Assembly (NCBI GenBank): GCA_010279815.1
Contig: QEOQ01000519.1
Location: 668,322 to 732,321, forward strand
Source of the DNA: Brachionus plicatilis
Taxonomy: Eukaryota > Rotifera > Eurotatoria > Ploima > Brachionidae
Reading direction: 5' to 3'
Length of the DNA: 64,000 nucleotides
The position numbers were made by a program, and so were the translations under genes. Shown in pieces: positions 31,621-43,494 of the stretch. The notes beneath the pieces were generated by a model. That model did not search any database. It was not told the origin of the DNA and saw nothing but the letters and a program-made list of their open reading frames with translations. Numbering within the stretch: the first letter of the stretch is position 1; each line of letters opens with the position of its first letter.

Positions 31621-32361
31621 AAAACGCTAGAACAAAGCAAATAGCTATGTCTGTAGACATTATTTTATTTAAATACACATTTTTATATATTTGTCATCAA
31701 ATCTTAACCTCATCGATTTGTCATACATTGACTATTACAGTTGCATTTTTCCATACCCTGACCACCACCAATAGATAATTCAGTTACTGCTTGCCTCACA
31801 CTTAAAGCTTTGCTTAGGTTTAAGTTATTTATTTTCTCGCATCCAAGTAGCCAGCATTTTTTTATGAGAGAATAGAACTTAAAGATTATTATTGTTGTGC
31901 ATAAAATCATAGTTTGTTAAATTTTTGAATTGTTTCAATGACTAAGACAGCCTTAGATACATATGCTCCTATTTTAATAGCTTAAATTCATTTAAAAAAT
32001 AATAAAATCATTTTTTAAATCATACAAGCTTATTCAAAATCATTTTCTCTTTCAAATGGTATCCTTGAAGTATCTTTGACTTATATTGATCAAAAGTAAT
32101 TCTAAAAAAACTGTAAAAAATGACTGAATTATTGAGAAATAACAAGAATTTGCTTTTTAAACCATAACTTTAGAAATTGGTAGTCGTTTTTCTCTTAAAA
32201 AAATTTGGCTTATATATAAAAATACTTTTTTTACTTTAAGAATATTGTATACTTGAGTAAATTTTTGTGAGAGAAAAACGACTACCAATTTCTAAAGTTA
32301 TGGTTTAAAAAGCAAATTCTTGTTATTTCTCAAAAATTCAGTCATTTTTTACAGTTATTTT

Positions 32362-35300
32362 CAGAGTTGTTTAAAAGTCACAAGTCTTAAGTCAAGTCAA
32401 AGTCTTGACTTTGACAGAGTCAAAGTCAAAGTCTTGACTTTGACTTGTTGGAAAAAATTTAAAAAGTACAAGTCTTGACTTAGTACTTTTAAAGTTATTA
32501 TTAATTTATTTAAAGAAATTAATTATTGATTAAAAAATATTTTTAAATAAAAAATATTTTCATTTCATATACTTATTTCATTTTATATATTTTTTTAAAA
32601 ATAAAGTAATTAAGAATTTTAGGAATTTTTTATTTAACTTAACGATAACTTTTATTTAAAAAATATTTAGTTTTAACTTAAATCTTTAAAAGATCAAAAT
32701 TACACCGCAAAAGTGTTGTATTTTCTAAATTTTTTACTGTCATTCTTGATCTATGTGGTCTGTTTATATAGCCAGCATATGAAAATGTTCGCTCAATTGG
32801 ACCTGATGATGCTGGAATTGATAAATATTTTAAAACCAAAATATATAAATCGGGGAAAATTGATTTGTTTCGTTGCCAAAACGTCTTTAAATTAACATCT
32901 GGATCATATTCAATACTTAAATACTCATCAATCTGACGTCTGAAGAATTTTTTATCGTTACATTGCACACCTTCAGTACTCGGGTTTTTTTTTGCGAAAC
33001 TAAAAAATTTCTTTCGTTTTAATGGTGATTTTAGGACGCTTGAATCGGATTCATTGCTGATTGTACTTAAAGGCCGTCTATTTGAACTTGAAGAAGTGTG
33101 CTCTCTAGCCTGTGATTCATTAACGTTTAAATTGAAATCATCATTGGTTGACGCTACATTTTTCTCTCTAGGTCTCATTTTTAAAAATTTTTCCATGAGT
33201 TGGTTTTTAAATTTATTTAAAATTTCTAATTTTTTTACCTCGTCTATATCGAGACTCAATATCCACTCATTTTTGAAAAATGGGTCTAAAAAGGATGATA
33301 TATAGGGTGAAAAATCTGTTCCGTTTTCATCTAAAGTAGATGGATTTTCGATATTTACAAATATTGACTTAAAACGAAATCTCAATTGAGATTCTAATTC
33401 TTGTCTAAAGGCTAAAAGATTCTTGTTTTTAGGTTCATATTGTTTGAGGTCATTAATAAGCTGAAACAAACTAGGAACAACTAAGCTTATTGTACAATAG
33501 TTTTCACCTTTAAAAATTTAAATCAATTAAAAAAACGATATGATTTTAAATATTTATTACCTTGTATCTCATTTGAAACATATTCGAAAGGCTCTAGGAT
33601 ATTCACAATGTCTATTAGTCGTAGATAGTCATTTTGAGTCAAAGAAAGATTCCAGGATTCAATTTTTTCGAGACCTTCATTTAAATCGTTCAACTTTATT
33701 CTACAAATTGATTTTAAACATTCGATTTCACTGTTCCATCGAACTTTTATTGGTTTGGTGATGGCTTTGTAATTTTTTTCTTCCAAAAAATTCGCAAAAA
33801 CCTTTTTTTGCCGATATTTTGCTGATATTTTGTAACATTTAGAGAGGAGCTTCCGAATATTATTAATTTTTTTCAAGCTATTTTTTACCACAAGTTGAAT
33901 TGAATGAGCGAAACAGCGTGAATGAGTTTTTTCGTTTGGGATAAATTCGCAAAAAGTATCGATTATATTTGAATTTTTTTCCTCTTCATCTGAACTTGTT
34001 AATTCATCATCATCTTCTTCTGAGGAATTGTAATTATTTTGGCTTGATTCAATCTCTTCTAGACTGAATTCATTGTCACCAACTAAATTATAAAAAATTA
34101 TAAATTTCAATGTTTTGGAATTATTAATTAAATTTAATAAACAAAGGTTCGAGTTAGTAAAAATTAATTTATGTATTACCTAAATCATATAGTTTTCCAA
34201 ATTTTACCATATTAGAGCCATTATCTGTAACAATTTTAACAATTTTTTCTCTATTTAATCAAGTAAATTAATTTATTTTCTTATTTTAACAGCTAAAATA
34301 CTTTATATTAAATTGGTCTAGAATTTTATCTAACTCTATTTTAATATTAAAGCCAGTGCAATCTTTGATATTTTTACATGCAATTACTAACGTCTCGAAT
34401 TTAAATTCGCTATCAATAAAATGAGCAGTCACTCCCAGAAAAGATCTTAATCTTCTATCAGACCAAATATCTACTGTTAGCGATATAAATCTTGCACATT
34501 CTAAATTTTGCTTCAAAACGGAACATAAGGTTTTGTAAGCTTCTCTTTGAAGCTTATTTAATGCCGTCCTTGTACATGGTTTCATTTGTCACAAACCAAA
34601 GACATGAAAATTTGAAAACCTAAATTTTAATAATAAGATCAATTTAATTATTAACGTTCCAATAATAATAAATAAAATTAGGAGCATAAATAAAAGTTTA
34701 AAAAAATCAACTTAATTTTACAAAATAAGAAAAAAATTCTAATTACCATCACTTTCTATTAGTCGAAATGGCAAGCTACATCCGATAATTAGATATTTAA
34801 ATATAAAGAAAGTTATGTTTTCTTGATTTAATTTCTTTTTTTTGTCAGTTTCGCAAACTTCTTTTCTTCTATTCTGTTTCTGATTGAATTCTTCATAATA
34901 CTGTGGATTACATTTTTTCGTGTGTCGTATAAAATTCGATGTATTGGTCTTTGTGTCAGTAATTTTGATTTTGCAAGTGATACACACACCAGATCTTGAA
35001 ACAATGATATTTTCATTGTTTTCTGTATAAAAGAATTTATAAAAAAATAAAAAATTATTATTTTTATTTAAAATGTTTACTTTCGACTGTAAAATCCGTA
35101 AAACAAGTCTTCAAAATTTGAGATTTCGGAATTTGAATATCAATATTCATTTTTATTTTTAAAATCGTGTTTTTAATTCTCTAAAGTTAAATTAGATAAG
35201 AATAAATAAATAATAATCAAAGCTTAATTTTATAGAAAATTAAAAAAGAAATAGTAAATACCAATTTTATAAATAAGCAATATTTTAGAGATTGTTTAAA

Positions 35301-35903
35301 AAGATTGTAGATCTCTTTTATTTATAGTGACAATTTTTGGCTTAATAGACGCTAACTTTTTGATGATAAAATGCTTATTTAAAAAAAAACTGTTCGAGGA
35401 ACGCACGTGCAAGTGCTGGATTAAGTCAAATAATCTTAAGCTTAAAAGCGAAATTGCAACTTTATTTATTTCAAGATGTAAGTCATTCAAAAAAATTTTT
35501 TAGGAATAAAACGACATTAATTTGTTTTTTTAAGCATTTAATATTTGAATCGTTATTAAAATTTCTTTAAAGATTCTGAATATTTGTATAATTTCAGTTC
35601 TGACCAACATAGATTATTATATATGTACTGATTTAAGCTAAATAAATTAAATCAAAATGAAAATTAAAAATGAGTGAAAATTGCAACCCAAAAACCATGA
35701 AAATATTTTTTAATCAATAATTGATTTCTTTAAATAAATTAATAATAACTTTAAAAGTACAAAGTCAAGACTTGTACTTTTTAAATTTTTTCCAACAAGT
35801 CAAAGTCAAGACTTGTACTTTTTAAATTTTTAAAGTCAAAGTCTTGACTTTGACTTTTTAATGACTTTTTGAGACTTTTTTTCGTGACTTTTGTACAAGT
35901 CTG
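32362..35903 (-). mobile_element. hAT DNA transposon, near full length
   Basis: 3542 bp. Terminal repeats CAGAGTTGTTTAAAAGTC and (inverse of right end) CAGACTTGTACAAAAGTC agree at 15 of 18 positions. Flanking 8-mers GTTATTTT (32354-32361) and GTTTTTTT (35904-35911) are the target duplication with one later change; the mirror arm of the host palindrome reads the unmutated form. Subterminal zones on both sides repeat AAGTCTTGACTTTGAC. Encodes a six-exon transposase on the minus strand. Confidence 0.92.
32678..35150 (-). CDS. hAT transposase, one likely frameshift
   Basis: Exons on the minus strand: 35150-35081, 35022-34747, 34619-34302, 34250-34180, 34082-33561, 33507-32678, introns about 50-130 bp with GT-AG ends and compatible phases. 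Exon 1 starts MNIDIQIPKSQILKT. Exon 2 holds the BED zinc finger (CITCKIKIT, then FIRHTKKC). Exon 3 has the first catalytic Asp (LTVDIWSDRRLRSFLGVTAH). Exon 4 has TDNGSNMVKF with the second Asp. Exon 5 has RCFAHSIQLVVKNSL and an acidic insertion. Exon 6 has SSGPIERTFSYAGYINRPHR with the catalytic Glu, and the dimerisation tail. Near 34588 the BED frame meets TGA where the next frame continues (MKPCTRTALNKL); the exons sum to 2086 bases, one over a multiple of three, so a single extra base probably disables this copy, or it is a sequencing error. Confidence 0.85.
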
Positions 35904-36140
35904 GTTTTTTTAGAATTACTTTTGATCAATATAAGTCAAAGATACTTCAAGGATACCATTTGAAAGAGAAAATGATTTTGAATAAGCTTGTATGATTTAA
36001 AAAATGATTTTATTATTTTTTAAATGAATTTAAGCTATTAAAATAGGAGCATATGTATCTAAGGCTGTCTTAGTCATTGAAACAATTCAAAAATTTAACA
36101 AACTATGATTTTATGCACAACAATAATAATCTTTAAGTTC

Positions 36141-36636
36141 ACAAAATTTCAAGAATTTGCATTATTCCTATCATATTTTTTTTCAATTTGAATTTTGTGC
36201 AAAGAATTAAGGTTCACCCGTTATTTCTTGAAAGTATTTTTTTTTATGATAGTTCTTAAGATAATATTTGTAGTTCAAAAACTATTTACACTCTGTAATC
36301 CATTTTTTATAAAATGAGTTATTGTTAAAAAAGACAAAGTTTTTCGAATCTAGATCAACTTAATAATTCTTGTTCTCAGGTTTTGTGAACAAATAGTTAA
36401 CATAATCTAAAGATTGTTCACCTTTTTTAAAATTTTTCAATTGTAAAATTATTTTTTATTAATTGTGTCTAAAGGCAAAGATTTAAGTAGAGAGCGCATT
36501 TGGGATTGTTGAAAGGGTAAATGCTATTTCTAAAAGCTCTTTCAAATTAAAAAAAAAAGACAAAATATTATTAACTTCACAATTTTTTTTTATTTATTTA
36601 GCTTTTATGCATTTAATTTTATTTAAAAATTTTCAA
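36141..36636. other. Spacer with diverged repeat
   Basis: 36200-36330 resembles intron sequence at 12040-12130 (GATAGTTCTTAAGATAATAT, CAAAAACTATTTACACT). No exon recognised. Confidence 0.4.
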
Positions 36637-36877
36637 TCATGAGGACTGAAAATAGGGCTCTTTGTCACTTGAAACTGCTCCGGAGTCTGACTCAAAATTA
36701 TTTTTAAAATTAAATTTTAGCTTTGAATCCCAAAGAACAGGAATATCATGTGTGTTTATGATATATATTAAATTAGTGATCGTTTGGTAATCCATAATTG
36801 GTGGCCCAAAAAAAAAATCTTTAAATAAGCCATCAGTATTAGGGATATTATTGTATAGGTTATAGAGTTTGTGAGGA
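36637..36877 (-). CDS. Candidate 3' exon, unrecognised protein
   Basis: Minus-strand frame after acceptor ATAAAG reads PHKLYNLYNNIPNTDGLFKD, FFFGPPIMDYQTITNLIYII, WDSKLKFNFKNNFESDSGAV and ends EPYFQSS-stop. About 79 codons free of stops in AT-rich DNA with non-repetitive composition suggests a true exon. No upstream partner is certain; the small membrane frame at 37171-37314 lies on the same strand and could belong to the same gene by an undetected splice. Confidence 0.4.
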
Positions 36878-37170
36878 CTTTATTTTGTATAATGCTAAGC
36901 AATTAAGCAAATTAAAGGAAGTTAAAATCCAAAAGTTAATAGATATAGTAAAAAGTAATTTTTAACTCACGACTTTTTTTAATTAATCTTTAAAATAATT
37001 AAAAAAGATTTACTGTTGTAAATTAAAATTAAGGAAAATTTAGATTATCCAGATCTGAAAAATTCTGTCATTTGCATTTCAAAAAAAATTAATAAAAATA
37101 TTTCTTAAAAACTTAATAGTTTAAATTAAAATTCAGTTTTAATAATAAACGTTAAAAATATTTGATACTC

Positions 37171-37314
37171 TTAGAGCATGTAAATAATAAATGATCCCAT
37201 TACAAAAGTTACACAACAGCATAATATAATCATAGCGACAATTCCATCTACCAATTCTTTTGGAGCAGGCTTTCCATTGTAAAGAGGTAAATCTGATTGC
37301 TTATTGACAGGCAT
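37171..37314 (-). CDS. Small single-pass membrane protein, 47 aa
   Basis: Complete minus-strand frame, MPVNKQSDLPLYNGKPAPKE then LVDGIVAMIILCCCVTFVMG SFIIYML in two consecutive blocks, ending TAA. It has a polar N-terminus with Pro/Gly, then one strongly hydrophobic helix with a triple Cys, a candidate palmitoylation site. About 110 bases upstream on that strand is TTATATAGG, a TATA-like core promoter. I do not recognise the family; it could be a small respiratory-chain or regulatory membrane peptide, or the first exon of a longer protein. Confidence 0.45.
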   Translation of the reverse strand: MPVNKQSDLPLYNGKPAPKELVDGIVAMIILCCCVTFVMGSFIIYML

Positions 37315-37980
37315 TTTTTTTTAAATTAAAATTTCAAAAAAGATTAACTGAATTTATACTTCGAAAATTAATGAAATTATTCGTTCGTTTATTTGCTTTA
37401 AATAGACCTATATAAGTTTCCTAGGTAATTTATCAGAGGCTTCCATATATTGGTTGGTAACATTTTAAAACTTAAATTCAGTCATCGCAATCAAGAATCT
37501 TGTTGCTCTTCAGATTTTTTAATTAGTGTTGGACGCGAGCAGACCTACCCGGTTCATTCTACGAACGGTTTTTGCGATCAAAAGATCCATCATTCTGGCG
37601 ATCAAAATATAATATATTCAAAATATAACTATAACTATAATATAAATATAACAAAATATAATAAATACAATATTTCTTTTAGAAAATTAGCCAGTACCTC
37701 TTGCTTCGCTAATGGAGTAAAAAAAATTAAAAATGTACTTATATTGATAAAATCTTTTTGAAATAAAAAAAAATAAATAAATCGCAGCGATGAAGTTTGG
37801 AGCAAAAAAGCTAAAAGCAAATTTTTTTTTTTAAATTTAAAAATTAAATGACAATTTTGAAAAATTCTGAAATTTGTAGTAGAGTAAAAAATGACACAAA
37901 AGTTTAGTTTAATTTGTTATAAGAGTGGATAAGACCTTTCCCAATTTTTTTCAAAATTTAAAATGGCATCAAATACATTC

Positions 37981-39677
37981 TGCACTATAAATAAGTACAA
38001 GTTGCACTATAATATTTAAATTGCGCTTTAATATTTAAATTGCACTTTAATATTTACATGCACTATATTAATCAAGGGTGCACTATAAATAACATTCTTC
38101 CACTATGATAATCTTTAATAAGCACTAATATAATTTTTATTTTGCACTAAAATAATCCTTACTAAACGCTAAATTAATGTTTAAAAAACACTAAAATAAT
38201 TTTGTACCTGAACTATTTTAATTCATTTTTAGATTAAAAAATGCAACAAGCACAATTTTATTTTTTCGAAAACTTTATTTTTTTTAAACATAAGAAAATA
38301 AAAATTACAATTACAAATGTTATTTAATTTTAGAGAGAAAAAAAATATAGTAATACATACATAAGAATAAAATAAAAAATATTATTGTATATTAAAAAAT
38401 ATTAAGTAGTCGATTCGTAATTAAATTAACGATTTAAATAAGCTTTTTAGCTTTTTTGAATCCAGTAGGATATACCACTAGTCCTGCTGCTGCCAAAGTG
38501 GGTCTTCTTAGGAATCTGGCAATCTCCAACCTTCAATCTTGAGCACACTCCAATGACGTGTTGTCAAATGTAATTCTTGCTGTTCCAATTGCAACTGCAT
38601 CGCGACAATTTCCATTGCGTTTTGTTGAACTTTAATTTCATAAAGGCTGATTGTTTGCTAAACTAAAACGTCAAAGTTCTTCCAAATATATATGTCTCTA
38701 GGATCTTTAAAAGCTTCAACATCTTTCTTTTGTAGCTTTTTTGTTTGTTTGGATAGTATGTAAAAATTTGGCTTATTTAGCAACATACTTTTATCTTTTT
38801 CAAGCCACTCAAATGATGCATCATGGTCTTTTAGAGCGATAAGCGGCACAACTTGGAAAACTTTGCAATTGAGATTTGGTTGCTCATCTGTTCCAGGATT
38901 GTGATCGAGGCTCCAGTTTTTGATGATTTCATGCATGGCACAGCGTCATCTGGCTTCATTCAACAACTGATCGCGATGAGTTTTCGTGACTTTTGACAAA
39001 GCGCCTTCCACCTTTGTTTTCATGTGGTACCAACGCACGATCCTCAATGGTTTAAAACCGAGAGCTAATCAAAAGCCATTTGAAATAGTCTGTGCTGCGT
39101 CTGCCACTAAGTATTTCGGTTTGAAATCGGCACCATGGAATTCTAAGACCGCTTTTTTAACAGAATTAAATACAAATGCGTAGTTTTCATCTTTTTCCGA
39201 TTTGCAAAGAGCCAACCCATAAGGATAAAATGCTTTGGCTGCATCAGTTGTGCCGAGCAAAATAACCGGATAGCAGTTCTAGTTAAGTTTGTAGGTGTCA
39301 TCGCAATGCACATGAGGAAGTAACAAAGTATTTAAGGAGAAGCCGTGCAAACATTGACTTAACTAGTGAGAGTGATAAAAATAAAAATAAATCTAAATTG
39401 ATATTTAAAATTATTTTAGTTAAAGTCAAAAATTATATTAGTTCATGTCCAAAATTATTTTAGTTCAAATTAGAAATTATTTTAATGCAACTCAAAAATT
39501 GTTTAAGTGCGAGATGATTTATATAGTAAAGTTTTGAAATATAAAAGTTCTGATTTGAATTATTTTGGTAAAAAACCGAATAATTCAGTACACATAAAAT
39601 AATGTAGTACTGTTTGGAATTAATATAGTGCAGTTGGGTATTAAAAAAAGTGCAACTTGTGGTTAATTTATGGTGCA
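37981..39677 (-). mobile_element. MULE-like transposon with subterminal repeat arrays
   Basis: Ends TGCACTATAAATAAGTACAA and, inversely, TGCACCATAAATTAACCACA match over about 29 bp. Each end carries an array of some 6-10 degenerate units of about 20-25 bp built on GCACTATAATATTTAAATT: direct at 37981-38215, inverted at 39410-39677. Between them on the minus strand lies a decayed DDE transposase. Confidence 0.75.
38440..39350 (-). pseudogene. MULE-type transposase, decayed
   Basis: Minus-strand reading: HCDDTYKLN (first catalytic Asp region; the following Trp codon has become TAG), YPVILLGTTDAAKAFYPYGL, ALCKSEKDENYAFVFNSV, then YLVADAAQTISNGF (second Asp region) and IVRWYHMKTKVEGALSK (the conserved W-x-H). 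After another stop comes AMHEIIKNWSLDHNPGTDEQ and a C-terminal Gln-rich stretch. The N-terminal zinc-finger/FLYWCH part is missing and several stops interrupt the frame. Assigned to the Mutator-like superfamily from the D...D...WxH layout. Confidence 0.75.
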
Positions 39678-40627
39678 ACATTAAATACAAGCCATTTAAA
39701 ATCGGGCTGTTCCTAGCTTTAAAACAAATTAAAATTATATCAAGAAGTTGAATTTTCGATAAGTTGTTGGTAAAAATGCACGAAACCATTAAAAGGTCTG
39801 TAAAACTTTATAAAAAGTTGTAAAAATCCAAAAAGTTTGAAATAATTTGACCAATAAATCAATTAATACTATGTATTGAAGCTGAATCTTTTGCTTTCGA
39901 TGTTGATGAGAATGCGGGAGAACTTGAAGAATGGCGATGCATCGCTCGATGATCTGTTTTCACCTTTAGAACTGTTAATTTTAGTGTTAAGAATCGACTA
40001 GGTCCACTAGAGTCGACTTCTAAAAGATATTTTCTTTTAAATTTAATTTTTTTACCTAAAAAATTTTTTTTGTTTTCTGCTTTTTTTCTAATCATTTTAT
40101 CTAATCAACTATCAAATTCTAATATTAATTATTTAACTTAATTATTTTTTAAAATTGACATTGATTCCATTGAGGATCGCTCCAGGACCCTATTGCCGAG
40201 AAGAATTAAACAATGACTTAGCTAAATCGACTATGCAGTTTCTTTGTTATTTATGTAGAAAAATACAGCTTAAAACTTTTCTTTTCAATTTAATTTTTCA
40301 AAAAATATTTTCGAGTCGAGACGAGTCGACTCGGGAAAAATATGCCCAACACTAGTTAATTTAGCTTAATAAAAAAAAAATTTTAATTTCAATAACTTAT
40401 TTTGTTTAACCTGATTGTTTCTAACTTTCGGCTGTTTTACTTAGACTGTTAAAATACCCATCAAACAATGAACCCGTAGCTCAGAAAATTTTTTTTTGAG
40501 ATTTAAAAAATTATGTTTATTTATTTAATGATCAATTAAAAATTTATTAAATCTATCAAATACTACATATTTACTTAAAAAATCTAATATTTAAAATTGT
40601 ATTCATATTAATTCTGAAAATAAATAT
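39678..40627. other. Spacer with low-support frame
   Basis: A 78-codon minus-strand frame (40095-39859), Lys-rich at the start and Ser-rich later (HRHSSSSPAFSSTSKAKDS), is not recognised. 40305-40354 is a GC-richer transposon end (see 37522-40354). The rest is AT-rich. Confidence 0.35.
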
Positions 40628-41898
40628 TGTGTAATTTATATTGTTTTGAATTTTTTTTTCTAAATTTTTTATAATTTCATTTTATTATTTAAATAATAAA
40701 TTTAAACAGCTAAACCATAAATTGAATTAATTTGATATTTTTTTATGAGGAGATGATAGTGAAGAACCTATGTCAAATAAAATTTTTTGCTTCTTTTGAA
40801 ATAATAAACTAAAAATCTTTATTTGACATTAAACAAGTATTCAAACTTTTTCAAAAATTTTTATTAAGAAATTGCTATAAATTTCATTAAAAATCATTAA
40901 CTTTTAGATATTTATTCTGAAAACATAAAGCTAAAAAGGATAATTCCATTTAGATTTGCTAGTCTTTTTTTAAGATTAAAATATCAGTGTAAGATATTAT
41001 TTTCTTTTTTTAATAATTAAAATCTATCAAAATTTCATCAAAAAAAATCATCCATTTAAAATAATGAGTTCAAAGCTTTGGATAATAATATAAAGTTAAA
41101 ATTTTTTTTTAAAAAGTGTAATAAAAAAATTAATTTTAAATTAGCAAATGGCGAGTTTTTTTTTCTTTTTTACATTTTTAGAAATAATTGCGTAATTATA
41201 TTTCAAATTTTAACATGCTTAAGTATTGGGTTTAAATTAAGCAACGTAATTTCAAAATTTCAAAAAAGTTAAATAGAAAAAAAACTTGCCAAATGCTTAT
41301 TTTATTAAAAGTTATACAACAAAAAAAAGAAATACGTAATTACATTGCATTTGAATTAAACAAACTTATTCAATTTTGAATATCAAAATTTCAAACTTTG
41401 CAACGTAGCTTAATTGTGAATATTAATCTTTCGAGCGTAAATTTTAGTTTGCCGTAAAATCAATTTGCCATTGCACATTTCTAGTTTTTTTTAAATAATA
41501 GGACCGATTTTTGAAAAATGGTGTCATTAATGCTTCATTCATTTTGATCCATTATAAAAACATATTACTTTCAAAATGTTTTAAAAGTATTCCCTTTCAT
41601 TAAATATTTTTTTCAATCAAATCTGATCAAAATAAAATTTAAATTAATAAATCTTGATTTTGAACCGAACTAATCTGAAATTTGGTTCAATACCTTTCAA
41701 AAAACCTTTTTTATAATTATAATAATATTGAGTGATTTGCATAACAAAATTTTGATTTTTTCTTTTAAATCTTGATTCTTTTAAAATCTTACTGTATTCA
41801 AAATAATTAAAAAAAAAAAAGCGAATTTGTCAAACTTGGAGTCAACTGTTTTTCATAATAAAACAAAGGACAGTTTTAAAGGCGAAATACGAAAACTC

Positions 41899-42140
41899 TG
41901 AATTAAAAAATTGATTTTAAAGCTTTAAAACAAAATTTCAGTCCTCAATTTTTTTCAAAGTAAAATTCATGATCAAATTTCATAATTTCAAACATGTTCA
42001 ATTCATTAATGCTTAATTTTTGATGCGTAATTATTTGCACTGCATATTTGAGAATTTCTAAAGCTTCAAAAACCATACTTTTAAATTTGAATAAATAGAA
42101 TAGCCTTGCATAATCTTGCAGATGAAATTACGCATTTAAA
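41899..42140 (+). repeat. 240-bp repeat, copy 1
   Basis: Starts GAATTAAAAAATTGATTTTA and runs through ATGCGTAATTATTTGCACTG to GCAGATGAAATTACGCATTT. Present again inverted at 44905-45178 and direct, shorter, at 45443-45640. Copies 1 and 2 face each other and could be the terminal repeats of an inner 3.3-kb element (41899-45178). Confidence 0.8.
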
Positions 42141-42469
42141 TTATATCAATTTTAAATAATGTAATAAAAAAAAAGGACTCTATGTCTTTATATAGAACTT
42201 TTTTTTTATAGAAATAAGACATAAAAAAAATTTTTAAATGTAATAGAGAAATTTTTTATTTAGAATAGTCACATAGAAATAAAATCCATTTCTAATAGAA
42301 ATTTTATTTATTGAAAAAAAGGACAATTAAAATGACAAAATCAATAAGAAAAAATTTATTTAAAAATAATAATACAGATGTAAATTATCTAATTTAATTA
42401 ATAAGATTTAAGAATACGAACAAGGTTATCCAGAAAGATCAAAAAATTATTTTTATCATAAGTGTAATA

Positions 42470-42760
42470 CAAATCTTTAATAGAGTTATCTTTTTTTGTT
42501 TCACTTTTTTCTCTTTCAAAAACAAAACCAGACTTAATTTGTTCAAAACTTATCGCTGTTACATGTTGCTCTCTAATAAAGTGTTTAATACATTTGTTTA
42601 CAACCGGATGACTATTAAGATATTGAGCTAATGATCTTTGCCAATCCTCAAGACTATTATTTGACCTCGGAAAATTTTTGACTACTCAATTATGAACGTT
42701 CCAAGTAACGATAGGAAACAGAGGGACAGATCGTACTTTAGCTTCTTCATTAATAAGTAA
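42470..42760 (-). pseudogene. MULE transposase C-terminal fragment
   Basis: Minus strand: EEAKVRSVPLFPIVTWNVHN, stop, VVKNFPRSNNSLEDWQRSLA, QYLNSHPVVNKCIKHFIREQ. The W-N-x-H/Y ... P-R-S/T-N-N-S-x-E-x-W block is characteristic of FLYWCH-associated MULE transposases. Distinct from the MULE copy at 38440-39350. Single fragment with a stop, surely dead. Confidence 0.7.
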
Positions 42761-43119
42761 ACCGATGTAGTAAGTCTCAAAATATACATATAAACTACTA
42801 AACTATTTCCAAGTCTTATCGGTGAATAAAAATCACTTTTTTCTTTAATTGACTTTTTTGATTTATTCATTTTTAAAAGTAAAATAATGCTTTTTAAAAA
42901 AGGCGCTCATTAAATTTTAGAAGAAAATAATTAAAAGAGGGAAGATTATTCTCTTTCTTTTTTCAACATAAATAATTTCTATATTATATTTCGACGTTTT
43001 TTTTGTCTTTTTTTCTACAAATAAAACTTCGATGAAAAATCGATTTGTTTCTATGCGGCAATTCTATGAAAAAAATTTCGATATAAAGAACCAAGGCCAA
43101 AAAAAGATTCCTATAAAAA

Positions 43120-43340
43120 TTATTTCTCACATTTTTTACAAATAATCACACGTTCCGTTGTACATTGTCCGCATACTGATTTATTACAGTTTGTACAGAT
43201 TAAATTAGTTTTATTATTGTTGCAAAGGCGAATTTGACACTTAACACGTTTTGGAGAACTGTTTTCTTGATCATCTAATATTTGGGCTCTTTTGCGTACA
43301 CTTTTAGGTGTTTGGGTCGCAGAATGGGTATAGAGACAAT
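43120..43340 (-). pseudogene. piggyBac-like transposase Cys-rich C-terminus
   Basis: Minus strand: HSATQTPKSVRKRAQILDDQ, then SPKRVKCQIRLCNNNKTNLI, CTNCNKSVCGQCTTERVIIC and KKCEK-stop. The CxxC / CxxxxxC pattern near the stop, after a basic/acidic linker, fits the C-terminal zinc-binding domain of piggyBac transposases. The catalytic region is absent. Family placement rests only on this Cys layout. Confidence 0.55.
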
Positions 43341-43494
43341 TTAAAAAAATGAAGCATCATGTGAATATGTTAATATAAAATTTTTAAAATTTAACTTTTT
43401 TTAATGTTAACTTTACAATTTCAAGTTTTAATCTTTTCAGACTATTTAATTAAAGTTTAGTAAAAAATCAAATCAGAGTCATAATCAAATTTTT

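Larger units (their letters stand above)
31875..36140. mobile_element. Long palindromic element, split by a hAT insertion
   Basis: Arm 1 is 31875-32195 (321 bp). Arm 2 is 32270-32361 plus 35912-36140 (92 + 229 = 321 bp), its near-perfect reverse complement. The loop between arms is about 74 bp. The arms start GAACTTAAAGATTATTATTG and end with the inverse. The hAT element at 32362-35903 interrupts arm 2. Without it, the element is an approximately 716-bp foldback with no coding capacity. I found no clear target duplication at the outer ends. Confidence 0.92.
37522..40354. mobile_element. Possible hAT-type element enclosing the MULE copy
   Basis: TAGTGTTGGACGCGAGCAGA at 37522 and the inverse TAGTGTTGGGCATATTTTTC ending at 40354 share a 9-10 bp terminal repeat typical of some hAT families. 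The right end also holds CGAGTCGAGACGAGTCGACT. I could not find a matching 8-bp target duplication, so pairing of these two ends is uncertain; they may belong to separate elements. Confidence 0.35.
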
